DNA from: Psychrobacter arenosus
GTDB lineage: Bacteria > Pseudomonadota > Gammaproteobacteria > Pseudomonadales > Moraxellaceae
Length of the DNA: 64,000 nt
Direction: 5' to 3'
Assembly (NCBI RefSeq): GCF_904848165.1
Contig: NZ_LR884459.1
Coordinates: forward strand, 1,364,001-1,428,000
Positions 26,996-36,398 of this stretch are shown piece after piece; position 1 is the stretch's first letter; every line of letters starts with the position of its first letter. Position numbers and translations under genes: made by a program. The notes beneath the pieces are model-generated. The model was not told the DNA's origin, did no database searches, and saw nothing but the letters and a program-made list of their open reading frames with translations.

Positions 26996-27577
26996 ATGAA
27001 AATGTTTAAAACTGTCTTGTTAACAGCTTGTTTGTCAGTAGCGGGCTTAGCCAATGCTGAATTGGTATCTAACGTCCCCCTTGATACGTCACGTTTTGAA
27101 CTTATGAGCGTCAGTGATTTGACAGCTCGTGCCAACCAAGGCAATGACCACGCCCAGTTCTATTTGGCCAAGCGCCTACAAAAAGGCATGGGTATCACCC
27201 AAAATACCCAACAAGCTGCCCAGTGGTATACCAAAGCCGCTCAGCAAGGCGTAGCCCCCGCTCAGCTTAATTTAGGTATCATGTATCTGCGCGGTGAAGG
27301 TGTCCAACCTAATATCCAGCAGGCGCGCCTATGGTTAGAAAAAGCAGCCGCATTGGGTGATAACCGTGCCAGCTACACGCTTGCGCTATTGGATGAAAAA
27401 CAGCAGAAGCTGGTTGATGCCTATAAATGGTATGACCTAGCAGCTCGTGATGGCATGCTGGACGAAAAAGTCCGTACCAAAGCTCGTGGCAAAATCGGTC
27501 AATTAGCATTGAACTTATCTAATTCTGATATTCAGAAAGCTCGTGTTGAAGCCGACAGCTGGTTCCAAAATAAATAA
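26996..27577 (+). CDS. Secreted Sel1-repeat protein
   Basis: The 193-aa protein has a signal peptide (ends LANA, about residue 21). Two to three Sel1-like repeats follow, recognisable from AQFYLAKRLQKGMGITQNTQ, AAQWYTKAAQQGVAPAQLNL, GIMYLRGEGVQPNIQQARLW, LEKAAALGDNRASYTLALL and DAYKWYDLAARDG. Such alpha-solenoids usually scaffold protein-protein contacts in the periplasm. A GGAG-type ribosome site is present and a terminator follows. The partner is unknown. Confidence 0.88.
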   Translation: MKMFKTVLLTACLSVAGLANAELVSNVPLDTSRFELMSVSDLTARANQGNDHAQFYLAKRLQKGMGITQNTQQAAQWYTKAAQQGVAPAQLNLGIMYLRGEGVQPNIQQARLWLEKAAALGDNRASYTLALLDEKQQKLVDAYKWYDLAARDGMLDEKVRTKARGKIGQLALNLSNSDIQKARVEADSWFQNK

Positions 27578-27609
27578 GCTTTCGTCGCACAGCCTATCAC
27601 AGATTCTAA

Positions 27610-27636
27610 AAACTCAGCTTAGGCTGGGTTTTTTTA
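27610..27636 (+). terminator. Terminator after the Sel1 gene
   Basis: An AACTCAGC-TTA-GGCTGGGTT stem is followed by a T-run. Confidence 0.75.
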
Positions 27637-27870
27637 TGGGGATGGCTTATTTATAGCAACACAGGTTGTTTGCTTGTCCGTTTATTAGCCCTCTATCCGC
27701 TGGTAAACTAAATAGACTTATTTTAATCCTTACAATCAGTAAGTGAATCCTATAAAATACGCTCTGTCCTGATTTAGCCTTAAATTTTGGGATTATTTGT
27801 AGTAACTATTTTTAAAATCTTTTAACCCCCCTAAGCACTAGGTTTGCGACCTAGCCCGCAGGAGATCATT

Positions 27871-28926
27871 ATGACCAAGAACACTGACACCACTATGCCA
27901 GCCGCTTTAACTGACGCCAAACCAGCGACTGAATACGATAGCGTTACCAATAACATCGTAGTGGCTGCGCTATATAAATTTATCCGCTTTCCAGACTTTA
28001 AAAACTATCGCGAGCCTATCTTAAATAAAATGCTTGAGCACGATGTCAAAGGCACCTTGTTAATAGCAGCTGAGGGCATCAATGGCACTATCGCAGGTAG
28101 CCGTGCTGGTATCGATGCCGTACTCACTTACTTGCGCACCCTACCCGCTATCGGCGAGTTTGAGTTTAAAGAGTCTTATACCAATGTGCCACCGTTTTAC
28201 CGCACCAAGGTTAAACTCAAAAAAGAAATCGTCACGATGGGCGTTGAAGGTATCGATCCGCTACAATCGGTGGGCCGTTACGTTAAACCTAGCGAATGGA
28301 ATGACTTAATTAGCGATCCAGACGTGCTATTAATCGATACGCGTAACGATTACGAAGTGCAAATCGGCACCTTTAAACATGCGGTAAACCCAAAGACTAA
28401 AACTTTCCGTGAGTTCCCTGATTACGTCAAAAACGAGATGGATCCTGCGCAGCATAAAAAAGTCGCTATGTTTTGCACCGGTGGCATTCGCTGTGAAAAA
28501 TCTACTGCTTATTTGCGCGAACAAGGCTTTGACGAGGTCTATCATTTAGAAGGCGGTATCCTTAAGTATTTAGAAGAAGTGCCGGTGGAAGAGTCTTTAT
28601 GGGAAGGCGATTGCTTTGTTTTCGATAATCGCGTGGCGGTCAATCATAACCTAGAAAAAGGCGAATACGACCAGTGCTACGCTTGCCGTATGCCAATCAC
28701 TGAAGCCGAAAAACAAAGCGCTGCTTATGTTAAAGGTGAGTCTTGCCCGCATTGCATTGATAAAGCCACCGAAGAGCAAAAAGCGCGTTTCCGTGAGCGT
28801 GAGCGTCAAATCGAATTGGCAGAATCGCGTGGCGAGTCGCATATCGGTAGTGAGGTCAACGATATTATTGAGAAACGCCGCCAGATGAAACTTGAGCAAC
28901 GTAAAGTAGCAGCTGATGAAAGCTAA
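27871..28926 (+). CDS. trhO: tRNA uridine(34) hydroxylase, rhodanese family (TrhO/YceA)
   Basis: The 351-aa protein is the oxygen-dependent tRNA U34 hydroxylase that makes 5-hydroxyuridine. It has an N-terminal acylphosphatase-like domain (about 25-125; [25 protein letters not shown]) and a rhodanese domain with active-site [14 protein letters not shown]-terminal Cys cluster follows (CYACRMPIT ... SCPHCID). The start is the ATG at 27871 with an AGGAG ribosome site 7 nt upstream; an upstream in-frame TTG is not supported. It is single-gene with a bidirectional terminator. Confidence 0.95.
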   Translation: MTKNTDTTMPAALTDAKPATEYDSVTNNIVVAALYKFIRFPDFKNYREPILNKMLEHDVKGTLLIAAEGINGTIAGSRAGIDAVLTYLRTLPAIGEFEFKESYTNVPPFYRTKVKLKKEIVTMGVEGIDPLQSVGRYVKPSEWNDLISDPDVLLIDTRNDYEVQIGTFKHAVNPKTKTFREFPDYVKNEMDPAQHKKVAMFCTGGIRCEKSTAYLREQGFDEVYHLEGGILKYLEEVPVEESLWEGDCFVFDNRVAVNHNLEKGEYDQCYACRMPITEAEKQSAAYVKGESCPHCIDKATEEQKARFRERERQIELAESRGESHIGSEVNDIIEKRRQMKLEQRKVAADES

Positions 28927-28968
28927 ACCTTATTTAAAAGACAGTTAAAAGTTAAACAATCAGCTATA

Positions 28969-29008
28969 AAAAAAGCACCCTAGTCTCTAACTGTGGGTGC
29001 TTTTTTTG
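28969..29008. terminator. Bidirectional terminator between trhO and hydroxyisourate hydrolase
   Basis: AAAAAGCACCC ... GGGTGCTTTTTTT forms a strong stem with A and T runs on both sides of a 14-nt loop. Confidence 0.88.
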
Positions 29009-29052
29009 GGCTGTAGCTTTTAAAATATAGCTGTTGCGTCTGCTAAGCGCTA

Positions 29053-29523
29053 TTAGCTACCGCGATAGGTGCTATAGCCATACGGAGATAAGGTAATAGG
29101 CACATGATAGTGTTTATCGCCTTCGATATTGAAGTTGACTTCGACATACGGGAAGAAAGGGTCTATGCCCTGCTTACGAAAATAAGGCGCGGTCTTAAAG
29201 ATTAATTTATAAGTGCCATCGTGCTTGGTCTTGCCATCATTGGGCAAGAATTCATTGACACGGCCTTCGCTAGAAGTGGCCTTGGTATCTAGTAGCTCCC
29301 AACTGCCGTTGCTCTGTTGCTTCATCAGTTGCACGTCTACATTAGGCGCAGGCTTACCCGTACTGATGTCTAAAATATGGCTGGATAATTGATAAGCCTC
29401 TTTGTCTAAAGCATAGCTTGGGGTACTGGCAAAAGCCATAGCACCGACCACCGCAAGGGCAGGTAAGCTACCCATTTTAGTAATGCTCATTTTAGGCAAG
29501 TTACGAGAGTTAAATATTGACAT
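29053..29523 (-). CDS. uraH: Exported 5-hydroxyisourate hydrolase (transthyretin-like)
   Basis: It hydrolyses 5-hydroxyisourate to OHCU in uric-acid breakdown. The 156-aa protein has a signal-like hydrophobic N-terminus (about residues 17-38, ending SYALD). The transthyretin-like HIUase domain follows with LSSHILDISTGKPAPNV (catalytic His) and GRVNEFL, and ends with HYHVPITLSPYGYSTYRGS, which has the diagnostic YRGS C-terminus. This form should be periplasmic, unlike cytoplasmic PucM/UraH types. No uricase, OHCU decarboxylase or xanthine dehydrogenase gene is nearby. An AGGAC ribosome site supports the start at 29523. Confidence 0.92.
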   Translation of the reverse strand: MSIFNSRNLPKMSITKMGSLPALAVVGAMAFASTPSYALDKEAYQLSSHILDISTGKPAPNVDVQLMKQQSNGSWELLDTKATSSEGRVNEFLPNDGKTKHDGTYKLIFKTAPYFRKQGIDPFFPYVEVNFNIEGDKHYHVPITLSPYGYSTYRGS

Positions 29524-29894
29524 AAATAGTCCTAAATTATAAATTTCTGAATAGGGTATTCTTAATAGAGTATAGGAAGAATCCTGCTTTTAGCAGTCTC
29601 TTCATCTATGAAGTAAATATTAACATGCACTTGCCTTTAAATAGATTTTCTTAATAAAAACCTCTTTAAGTTACTACAAAACCCTCGTATTTCTAGGGGA
29701 TAAAATCTTATTTTGTTTGGGTAAAGTAAGCCTACCTCACAAGATTTATACGCTCTCTTAGACACACTAAAAACTGTCAATTATCTTATAGGCGCAAAAA
29801 AGCGGCAACCCATTACGAGTTACCGCTTCTATTAATCTATCCCCTTTATGAATGGACTAACTTGTCCACCTAAAGCATCAAAACTTCAGACAAA
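29524..29894. other. serA-uraH spacer
   Basis: This 371-bp spacer holds the serA terminator at 29794-29830 and the uraH promoter region. No other structure was recognised. Confidence 0.4.
29794..29830 (-). terminator. Terminator after serA
   Basis: On the minus strand AAGCGGTAA/TTGCCGCTT is followed by TTTTTG. Confidence 0.75.
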
Positions 29895-31121
29895 TTAGTA
29901 AAGCACACGCACACGAATCGTTTCTTCAATACCTTTAAGTCTTTCTAGGGCTTCAGAAGAGTCATCATTGTCAACATCCATCACTAGATAACCGACATTA
30001 CCTTCGGTCATAAGGCTCTGCGCCAAGATGTTGATACCAGCAGCAGCAAATGAGCTGTTGATTTGTGACAACACACCTGGAACGTTTTTATGGATGTGCA
30101 AGAGACGGTGCGAGCCTTCTTTTACAGGGATGCTAACTTCAGGGAAGTTTACAGCCGTAATAGTATCACCAGTGTCTGAATAGCGAACGAACTTCTCAGC
30201 GACTTCTAGACCAATATTAGCTTGCGCTTCTTGCGTTGAGCCACCGATATGCGGGGTCAAAATGACGTTATCAAACTTACGTAGTGGCGATTCAAACTCT
30301 TCATCTGCTGACTTTGGCTCTTTCGGGAAGACGTCGATAGCCGCACCCAAGATTTTGCCCGACTCAATAGCGGCTGCTAAGTCATCAATCTCAACACAAG
30401 TACCGCGAGCGGCGTTGATAAAGTAGCTGCCCTCTTTCATTTCGTTAAACTGCTCAGCTTTCATCATATAGCGAGTGCTAGGCACATCAGGCACGTGCAA
30501 AGTCACGATATCCGCTTTTTGTAATAGCTCTTCTAAGCTGCCTACTTGCGAGGCGTTGCCCAATGGCAATTTGGTCACGACATCATGATAGATGACTTTC
30601 ATACCCAAACTTTCAGCCAATACCGACAGTTGCGAGCCGATAGAGCCATAACCTACGATGCCCATCACTTTACCGCGAACTTCATGCGAGTTGGTAGCTG
30701 ACTTGCCCCAACCGCCACGATGCACTACCGCACTCTTTTCTGGGATACCACGGTATAACATGATGGCTTCGGCCAATACCAATTCCGCAACTGAGCGGGT
30801 GTTGGAGTAAGGCGCGTTAAAGACAGGAATACCTAGCTCGCGAGCGGCCTCTAAATCCACCTGATTGGTACCAATGCAGAAACAACCGATGGCGATTAAT
30901 TTGTCCGCTTGCTCTAAGATATCACGGGTCAACTGCGTGCGTGAGCGAATACCGATAAAGTGAGCGTCTTTAATTTTTTCTGCCAATTCTTCTGGATCTA
31001 ACGCGTGTGATAGGTATTCAATGTTGCTATAACCCGCATCTTTTAACACTTTAACTGAGTTATCGTGCAAGCCTTCGAGCAATAAAAAACGGATTTTATC
31101 TTTAGGTAATGATAACGCCAT
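29895..31121 (-). CDS. serA: D-3-phosphoglycerate dehydrogenase
   Basis: It carries out the first step of serine synthesis, oxidising 3-phosphoglycerate with NAD. The 408-aa protein has the N-terminal substrate domain, the NAD motif GIVGYGSIGSQLSVLAE (about 155-170), catalytic Arg in INAARGTCVEID, Glu-containing FPKEPKS and His in LTPHIGGSTQEA. A C-terminal ACT domain follows (HKNVPGVLSQINSSFAAAGIN), the usual serine-feedback site. Length equals that of the E. coli enzyme. It faces the D-2-hydroxyacid dehydrogenase gene at 31738 across a divergent spacer. Confidence 0.97.
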   Translation of the reverse strand: MALSLPKDKIRFLLLEGLHDNSVKVLKDAGYSNIEYLSHALDPEELAEKIKDAHFIGIRSRTQLTRDILEQADKLIAIGCFCIGTNQVDLEAARELGIPVFNAPYSNTRSVAELVLAEAIMLYRGIPEKSAVVHRGGWGKSATNSHEVRGKVMGIVGYGSIGSQLSVLAESLGMKVIYHDVVTKLPLGNASQVGSLEELLQKADIVTLHVPDVPSTRYMMKAEQFNEMKEGSYFINAARGTCVEIDDLAAAIESGKILGAAIDVFPKEPKSADEEFESPLRKFDNVILTPHIGGSTQEAQANIGLEVAEKFVRYSDTGDTITAVNFPEVSIPVKEGSHRLLHIHKNVPGVLSQINSSFAAAGINILAQSLMTEGNVGYLVMDVDNDDSSEALERLKGIEETIRVRVLY

Positions 31122-31737
31122 CTGAAATACACCCTATATCAAAAAATGTGATGAAATGATGCGCTTTATCTTACACAAAATCCACCCATGATGTTAGTGG
31201 GAAGATGAATATATGCTTGCCATTTTTGACTATACTGTCCAACTATTGGTTATTAAGGCGGCTTTAAGGTGATGATTACGGTGCAATTGTTGTTAGGTTG
31301 AGCTCAAGAGATGTCTACCACTACAAAACCGAGGCTGCAGTTACCTCTATTATCCTTAACGGCGCCTAGCCTTTTATAAATTATGCTGCCAAACCCACTA
31401 ATCAACCTAATAAAAAATGACGAGTCACTGCCCTAACACAAACAACACGGTTACCGATAAACTTAGTTTCTATTTTTTTCTTATAGGTCATTTACGGCTG
31501 TAATTCGTGATGGATATTAGCTTGCGACGTCTGGTTTTCAGGGTAACTTAAACCTGTTACCATAATGAGGCTTAGCAATAGCTTACGACAGTTTGTAAGC
31601 AGCCGTTAGCGTTCTTAATGACTAACACTATATAATTTAAGCCCCTTGTTTCTACTATACTACTATTATTGTTTTCAAAGTTTGAGCCTTATCGTCTATT
31701 ATAGCTAACCATTGACTTCGCCAGCATTGAGACTACC
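31122..31737. other. Long serA/D-2-hydroxyacid dehydrogenase divergent spacer
   Basis: These 616 bp hold no credible ORF. A short hairpin GCTTAC/GTAAGC lies near 31580-31600, and the 31738 gene should have its promoter just upstream (TATAATT near 31630). The unusual length could hide a small RNA or regulator sites; I see no named family. Confidence 0.4.
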
Positions 31738-33267
31738 ATGACTGCACCGCAAACGACCCCTACCCCAAACCCTGCTACCGCCACTCCAGCCCATGAGCTT
31801 ACTCATGCAGCAGAGCAAACCGAGGTGACTACCAATCCGTTGGCAGCAAACGCCGCTCATGCTACTGCGGCACTCACTAGCTTGTTGGCGAGTCTGACGA
31901 ACGAGCAAGGCTTTGATGACAGTCAGATTAAACTGGATGCGGCAAGCTTAGAGCATTGGGGTAAAGACTGGACCAAACATTTTGCGCCAGCCCCTTCCGC
32001 TATCGTCTTTCCGAAGTCGACCGAGCAAGTACAAGTTTTAGTAAAATTAGCCAATGACTACAACATCGTTATAACCCCAAGTGGCGGTCGTACCGGGCTG
32101 TCTGCAGGCGCAGTAGCTAGCAATGGTGAAATCGTCGTTAGCCTTGATAAGATGAATAAAATCGGTCAGTTTTATACGGCAGATCGGTTGGTTGAAGTTG
32201 AGGCGGGAGTCATTACTGAGCAGTTGCAACAGTTTGCCGAAGCGCAGGGTCTATATTATCCAGTAGACTTTGCTTCAGCGGGTTCAAGCCAAATTGGCGG
32301 CAATATTGGCACTAATGCCGGCGGTATTAAAGTGATTCGCTACGGTATGACCCGCCAATGGGTATTGGGATTAACTGTAGTCACGGGTAAAGGCGATATT
32401 CTAAAACTCAACCGTGGCATGATTAAAAATGCTACCGGTTATGATTTACGCCAATTATTTATTGGAGCGGAAGGGACCTTAGGCATTGTCACTGAAGCAC
32501 AGATTAAGCTCGACCGCCCACCGCAGGATTTAACCGTTATGGTTCTCGGTATGGACGAGTTTGACCATGTCATGAACGTGTTATCAGCATTCCAAGCACA
32601 GGTTGATTTAACGGCGTTTGAATTCTTTGATGATGTGGCAATTGATAAATTAATGGCAACTGGGCATGTGCAAGAGCCGTTTGAGGCGCGTACTAAATAT
32701 TATGCCTTACTAGAATTCGAAGCGCCGTATGAGCCGATTATGGAAAAGGCGATGGCGATTTTTGAAGAGTGTATGGAAAACGGTTGGGTCGTCGATGGGG
32801 TGATGAGCCAAAGTATTGCGCAGGCGATGGACTTATGGAAATTGCGCGAATATATCTCTGAGACCATTTCCGTATTTACCCCCTATAAAAACGATGTGTC
32901 GGTATTAATTAGCCATGTGCCGAGCTTTATCCACGATATCGAAGCCGTTGTTAATGCGCGCTATCCTGACTTTGAAATCTGCTGGTTTGGGCATATTGGA
33001 GATGGTAATTTACACCTGAATATTTTGAAGCCAGAAAACCTATCAAAAGATGAGTTTTTTGAAAAATGCCAGAGTGTGAACGATTCTATTTTTGCAATTG
33101 TGCAGCAATATGGCGGTTCAGTGTCAGCAGAGCATGGCGTGGGTATGACGAAAAAACCGTATCTTCATTATAGCCGTAGCGAAACCGAGATTGACTATCT
33201 GCGTGAGGTGAAAAAAGTCTTTGATCCGAATGGTATTATGAACCGGGGTAAGATTTTTGATATCTAA
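31738..33267 (+). CDS. FAD-linked D-2-hydroxyacid (probably D-2-hydroxyglutarate) dehydrogenase
   Basis: The 509-aa protein belongs to the GlcD / D-lactate / D-2-hydroxyglutarate dehydrogenase family. A poorly conserved 45-residue N-terminus is followed by the FAD-binding PCMH domain (about 85-265; TPSGGRTGLSAGAVA, GGNIGTNAGGIKVIRYGMTR, YDLRQLFIGAEGTLGIVTEA). The C-terminal cap has the metal/substrate motif CWFGHIGDGNLHLNI and SAEHGVGMTKKPYLHY. SerA makes D-2-hydroxyglutarate as a side reaction, and pairing of these genes is known in other bacteria, so the divergent serA neighbour favours D-2-hydroxyglutarate as substrate. D-lactate or glycolate cannot be excluded. Confidence 0.88.
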   Translation: MTAPQTTPTPNPATATPAHELTHAAEQTEVTTNPLAANAAHATAALTSLLASLTNEQGFDDSQIKLDAASLEHWGKDWTKHFAPAPSAIVFPKSTEQVQVLVKLANDYNIVITPSGGRTGLSAGAVASNGEIVVSLDKMNKIGQFYTADRLVEVEAGVITEQLQQFAEAQGLYYPVDFASAGSSQIGGNIGTNAGGIKVIRYGMTRQWVLGLTVVTGKGDILKLNRGMIKNATGYDLRQLFIGAEGTLGIVTEAQIKLDRPPQDLTVMVLGMDEFDHVMNVLSAFQAQVDLTAFEFFDDVAIDKLMATGHVQEPFEARTKYYALLEFEAPYEPIMEKAMAIFEECMENGWVVDGVMSQSIAQAMDLWKLREYISETISVFTPYKNDVSVLISHVPSFIHDIEAVVNARYPDFEICWFGHIGDGNLHLNILKPENLSKDEFFEKCQSVNDSIFAIVQQYGGSVSAEHGVGMTKKPYLHYSRSETEIDYLREVKKVFDPNGIMNRGKIFDI

Positions 33268-33299
33268 GGCATAGCTTTCATAAATACAGCCCCAAACGC

Positions 33300-33351
33300 A
33301 AAAAGCCCGGCATTATCGCTATAATTATTAGCGTAATGCCGGGCTTTTTTA
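33300..33351. terminator. Strong bidirectional terminator
   Basis: AAAAAGCCCGGCATTA ... TAATGCCGGGCTTTTTT forms a stem of 16 bp with a further CGCTA/TAGCG inner pairing. It separates the dehydrogenase gene from the minus-strand BLUF gene. Confidence 0.92.
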
Positions 33352-33407
33352 GTATTGACGACCTGTTTTTAATGGCAGACTGTCATTTAAAGGTTACGGT
33401 AAAACGG

Positions 33408-34055
33408 TTAGTAGAATAAAAATATAATTGAGACAATCACACAGAGAAGTAAAGTACTCTGCACAACTAAAAAGGCCTGATGTGGCGCTGCAATAGCGCT
33501 CAGCCATTTACCTATAGCGTTAAAATTCGCTTGCATAGGCTTGGGCTGTGGTAGCTTGTCGATATTGGTAATCACGTTCAAAAATTCTTCCCACTGTTGT
33601 TGATTCCAGTCAAATGGTTTAAAAGGCATAAATTTATTTAAAGTGGCCAGCTCACTTTTATAGTCTTTGGAGAGTAGCCAACGCTCTAGATACAATAAGC
33701 GCATCGACCAGCCCTGAAAATGGCGACTGTCGATAGGGGTAAACTGATGAATTTGTACTTGTTTATGGCGCTTGTCCGTACGGCATAGATTGTCTTTTAA
33801 CGCCAATACTTCTTCTTTTTGTCCTTCAATACACTGCAAAAAACAGCCATTGCCATAGCACAGGATGCCGGTAATGCCATGCTGCGCATTATTCACAGTC
33901 GCCACTCTTTTGATATTGGCTAAAGTTTTTGGATTTAAGAGCCCCCACCAACTAATACGGCTGATATATACCAACTGCATTAAACTGTCATCCGTGGCAG
34001 TCTGTGCCGGGGCCATGCTATCTATAGGATGGGCTGGATAAAGAGTGGTCATCAT
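33408..34055 (-). CDS. Membrane-anchored BLUF blue-light sensor
   Basis: The 215-aa protein has a BLUF (FAD) photoreceptor domain at about residues 26-125. All key positions are present: Tyr in LVYIS (Y30), NN of the flavin pocket (N55/N56), Gln in FLQCIEG (Q74), DKRH, and the WSM motif (W116/M118). A linker (about 125-188) follows. The C-terminal hydrophobic helix (FLVVQSTLLLCVIVSIIFLF) places the sensor at the membrane. There is no EAL, GGDEF or cyclase output domain, so signalling must be through a partner protein. Neighbouring genes give no clear partner. Confidence 0.92.
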   Translation of the reverse strand: MMTTLYPAHPIDSMAPAQTATDDSLMQLVYISRISWWGLLNPKTLANIKRVATVNNAQHGITGILCYGNGCFLQCIEGQKEEVLALKDNLCRTDKRHKQVQIHQFTPIDSRHFQGWSMRLLYLERWLLSKDYKSELATLNKFMPFKPFDWNQQQWEEFLNVITNIDKLPQPKPMQANFNAIGKWLSAIAAPHQAFLVVQSTLLLCVIVSIIFLFY

Positions 34056-34572
34056 TCATCCCCATAACTCTCTATAAGGTTGATGTTAGCGCAAACGGTT
34101 ATTTACCGTGGCAAGAGTCTCAAAAAAAGTCAGTAATACAATCAATCGTAATATAGCTATTATTTTGATTTCAAAAGAATAATTAACTTGTTATCGCTAG
34201 CATAGTAGACGCTAATCTGCATAAGTATTAGGGTGAAGTCATAGCGAGTTATGGCTAATTTATACTTCCCTTACTGCTTATTTTTTCGCTCTACTAAATC
34301 TATAACACTCGCCTAAAGCTAACTAAAGTCAGCCGCTAGCTGCTAAGTATAGCAAAGTTATACACTTGTTACTCAAATTAGTTAATTTTTAGCAAAAATA
34401 CTCTTGCAATATTTATATCTTAACACATATATATATTTAACCTACATATATCGTGTGCTTCGTTGCGTTATATAGTGCGAGATTCGAAGTTAAGTAACCT
34501 CGCTTTATCTCTGCTAAATATTAGGTATAGTAAGCGCACTCGAATTCGCAAATGCAGATAAAAGGCCCACAG
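34056..34572. other. BLUF-GNAT/nitrilase spacer
   Basis: These 517 bp are strongly AT-rich, with a TATATATAT stretch near 34427-34436. No ORF or recognised RNA was seen; it should hold the promoters of both flanking genes. Confidence 0.35.
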
Positions 34573-36162
34573 ATGAGCAAAATTGATGACTTTCATCTAA
34601 AGATTCAACAGATTGAAAAGAAAGACTATCCGCAACTCAAAGCTTTGATGGATAGAGTGTATGCCGATATGGGTGGCTCTTGGTCTAAAGAGACTATTCA
34701 TGCCTTAATCGACGCTTTTCCAGAAGGGCAAATTGCCTTATTTGACCACGATAAGCTCATCGGCATGGTGCTCTCCATGCGCGTCAACTATCAACGCTTC
34801 TCTAACCCCCATACTTATGACGACTTGATTGGTCATAAAGAAATCATCCGCGACAATCCTGAGGGTGATGCGATGTATGGTCTTGATGCGTTGATTGATC
34901 CAGACTATCGCGGCTATCGTCTCGGTCGTCGCCTTTATGATGCGCGTAAAGAGTTGTGCCGTCAGATGAATTACCGCGCTATCTTAGCCGGTGGCCGAAT
35001 TCCTAATTACCACAATTATCCAGACCTAACGCCGGGCGACTATATCGACCAAGTCAAAGACCGTGAGATTCATGACCCTGCGCTGTCTTTTCAGCTGTCT
35101 AATGGCTTTATCGTCAAACGTATCTTAACGGCTTATTTGCCGGATGATGATCAATCTAAAGGCTTTGCTACCCTGCTCGAATGGGCAAACATTTATTACG
35201 AACCTTTAGAATATCAACCAAATACACGTAAATCTGAAGTGCGTATTGGCGGTATCCAGTGGCAAATGCGTGAGGTAGAGTCGCCTGAAGAGCTGCTGCA
35301 ACAGGTAGAATTCTTCGTTGATATTATGGCGGACTATAACTCTGACTTTGCTTGCCTGCCTGAATTCTTTAACGCGCCACTTATGGGTCTCTGTGAATCG
35401 ACCGATCAAAATGTGGCTATTCGCTTTTTAGCCGGTTATACCGAGTGGTTTAAAAATGAGATTTCTCACTTAGCCGTGAGTTATAATGTCAACGTCATTA
35501 CCGGCTCTATGCCACTATTAGACGAAGATGATACGCTCTACAATGTGAGCTACTTATGCCGCCGCGACGGTACAGTAGAGGAGCAGCGTAAGATTCATAT
35601 CACCCCTCATGAGCGTAGTGCTTGGGTGATTGAAGGCGGTAATAAAGTTCAGGTCTTTGATACGGATGCCGGTCGTATTGGTATCTTAGTTTGTTATGAC
35701 GTCGAATTCCCAGAGCTCGCCCGCTTGCTAGCGTTAGAAGACATGGACATCTTATTTGTACCTTTCTGGACGGATACTAAGAACGGTTATCTGCGCGTGC
35801 GTCATTGTGCTCAAGCGCGTGCTATCGAAAACGAATGCTACGTGATGATTTGTGGCTCGGTAGGTAACTTGCCGCAGGTCGAAAGCTTAGATATTCAATA
35901 TGCGCAATCTTCGGTCTTTTCACCGTCAGATTTCGCCTTCCCACACGATGCGATTATGGCAGAGACTACCCCCAACACTGAGATGGTGTTCTTTTCAGAT
36001 GTGAATTTAGATAAATTGATTCATGTGCGTAACGAGGGTTCGGTGAATAACCTAAAAGACCGCCGCGAAGATCTCTTCACGCTAAAGTGGAAGAAAAAAG
36101 CCAAACAGGCTATTAAGATTAACCAGCCTGTCATTAAAGATGGTTCAGACTATCCTAATTAA
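34573..36162 (+). CDS. GNAT acetyltransferase-nitrilase fusion protein
   Basis: The 529-aa protein fuses an N-terminal GNAT domain (about 10-200; GLDALIDPDYRGYRLGRRLYDAR is the acetyl-CoA loop) to a C-terminal carbon-nitrogen hydrolase (about 215-505). The nitrilase triad is present: Glu in CLPEFFNAP, Lys in EQRKIHITPHE, Cys in ILVCYDVEFPE. This two-domain enzyme is widespread, but its substrate is not established. The ATG at 34573 is chosen because AAAGG lies 7 nt upstream; the ATG at 34552 would add seven residues. It is monocistronic. Confidence 0.9.
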   Translation: MSKIDDFHLKIQQIEKKDYPQLKALMDRVYADMGGSWSKETIHALIDAFPEGQIALFDHDKLIGMVLSMRVNYQRFSNPHTYDDLIGHKEIIRDNPEGDAMYGLDALIDPDYRGYRLGRRLYDARKELCRQMNYRAILAGGRIPNYHNYPDLTPGDYIDQVKDREIHDPALSFQLSNGFIVKRILTAYLPDDDQSKGFATLLEWANIYYEPLEYQPNTRKSEVRIGGIQWQMREVESPEELLQQVEFFVDIMADYNSDFACLPEFFNAPLMGLCESTDQNVAIRFLAGYTEWFKNEISHLAVSYNVNVITGSMPLLDEDDTLYNVSYLCRRDGTVEEQRKIHITPHERSAWVIEGGNKVQVFDTDAGRIGILVCYDVEFPELARLLALEDMDILFVPFWTDTKNGYLRVRHCAQARAIENECYVMICGSVGNLPQVESLDIQYAQSSVFSPSDFAFPHDAIMAETTPNTEMVFFSDVNLDKLIHVRNEGSVNNLKDRREDLFTLKWKKKAKQAIKINQPVIKDGSDYPN

Positions 36163-36299
36163 CAGTCAACTGAGCTCCTAATTCATAGTCCACTGGGCTT
36201 AGGTAGCCAATTGTCATTTATTAGCCGCTATCTTCAAGAAAGCTTTTAGGCGACCCTTGAGTTATCGGCGGATAGCTGACATCCTAGTAGAGATAACCC

Positions 36300-36335
36300 A
36301 ACGCTTAGCAGCTAACTACTGCTAAGCGTTATTTT
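36300..36335 (+). terminator. Terminator after the GNAT-nitrilase gene
   Basis: AACGCTTAGCAG/CTGCTAAGCGTT is a 12-bp perfect stem followed by ATTTT. Confidence 0.85.
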
Positions 36336-36398
36336 GTATATTTGCCTATAGCGTTATAGAGCACTAAAAACGAGCTTTAAACCATTTGAGTCCCTGTT

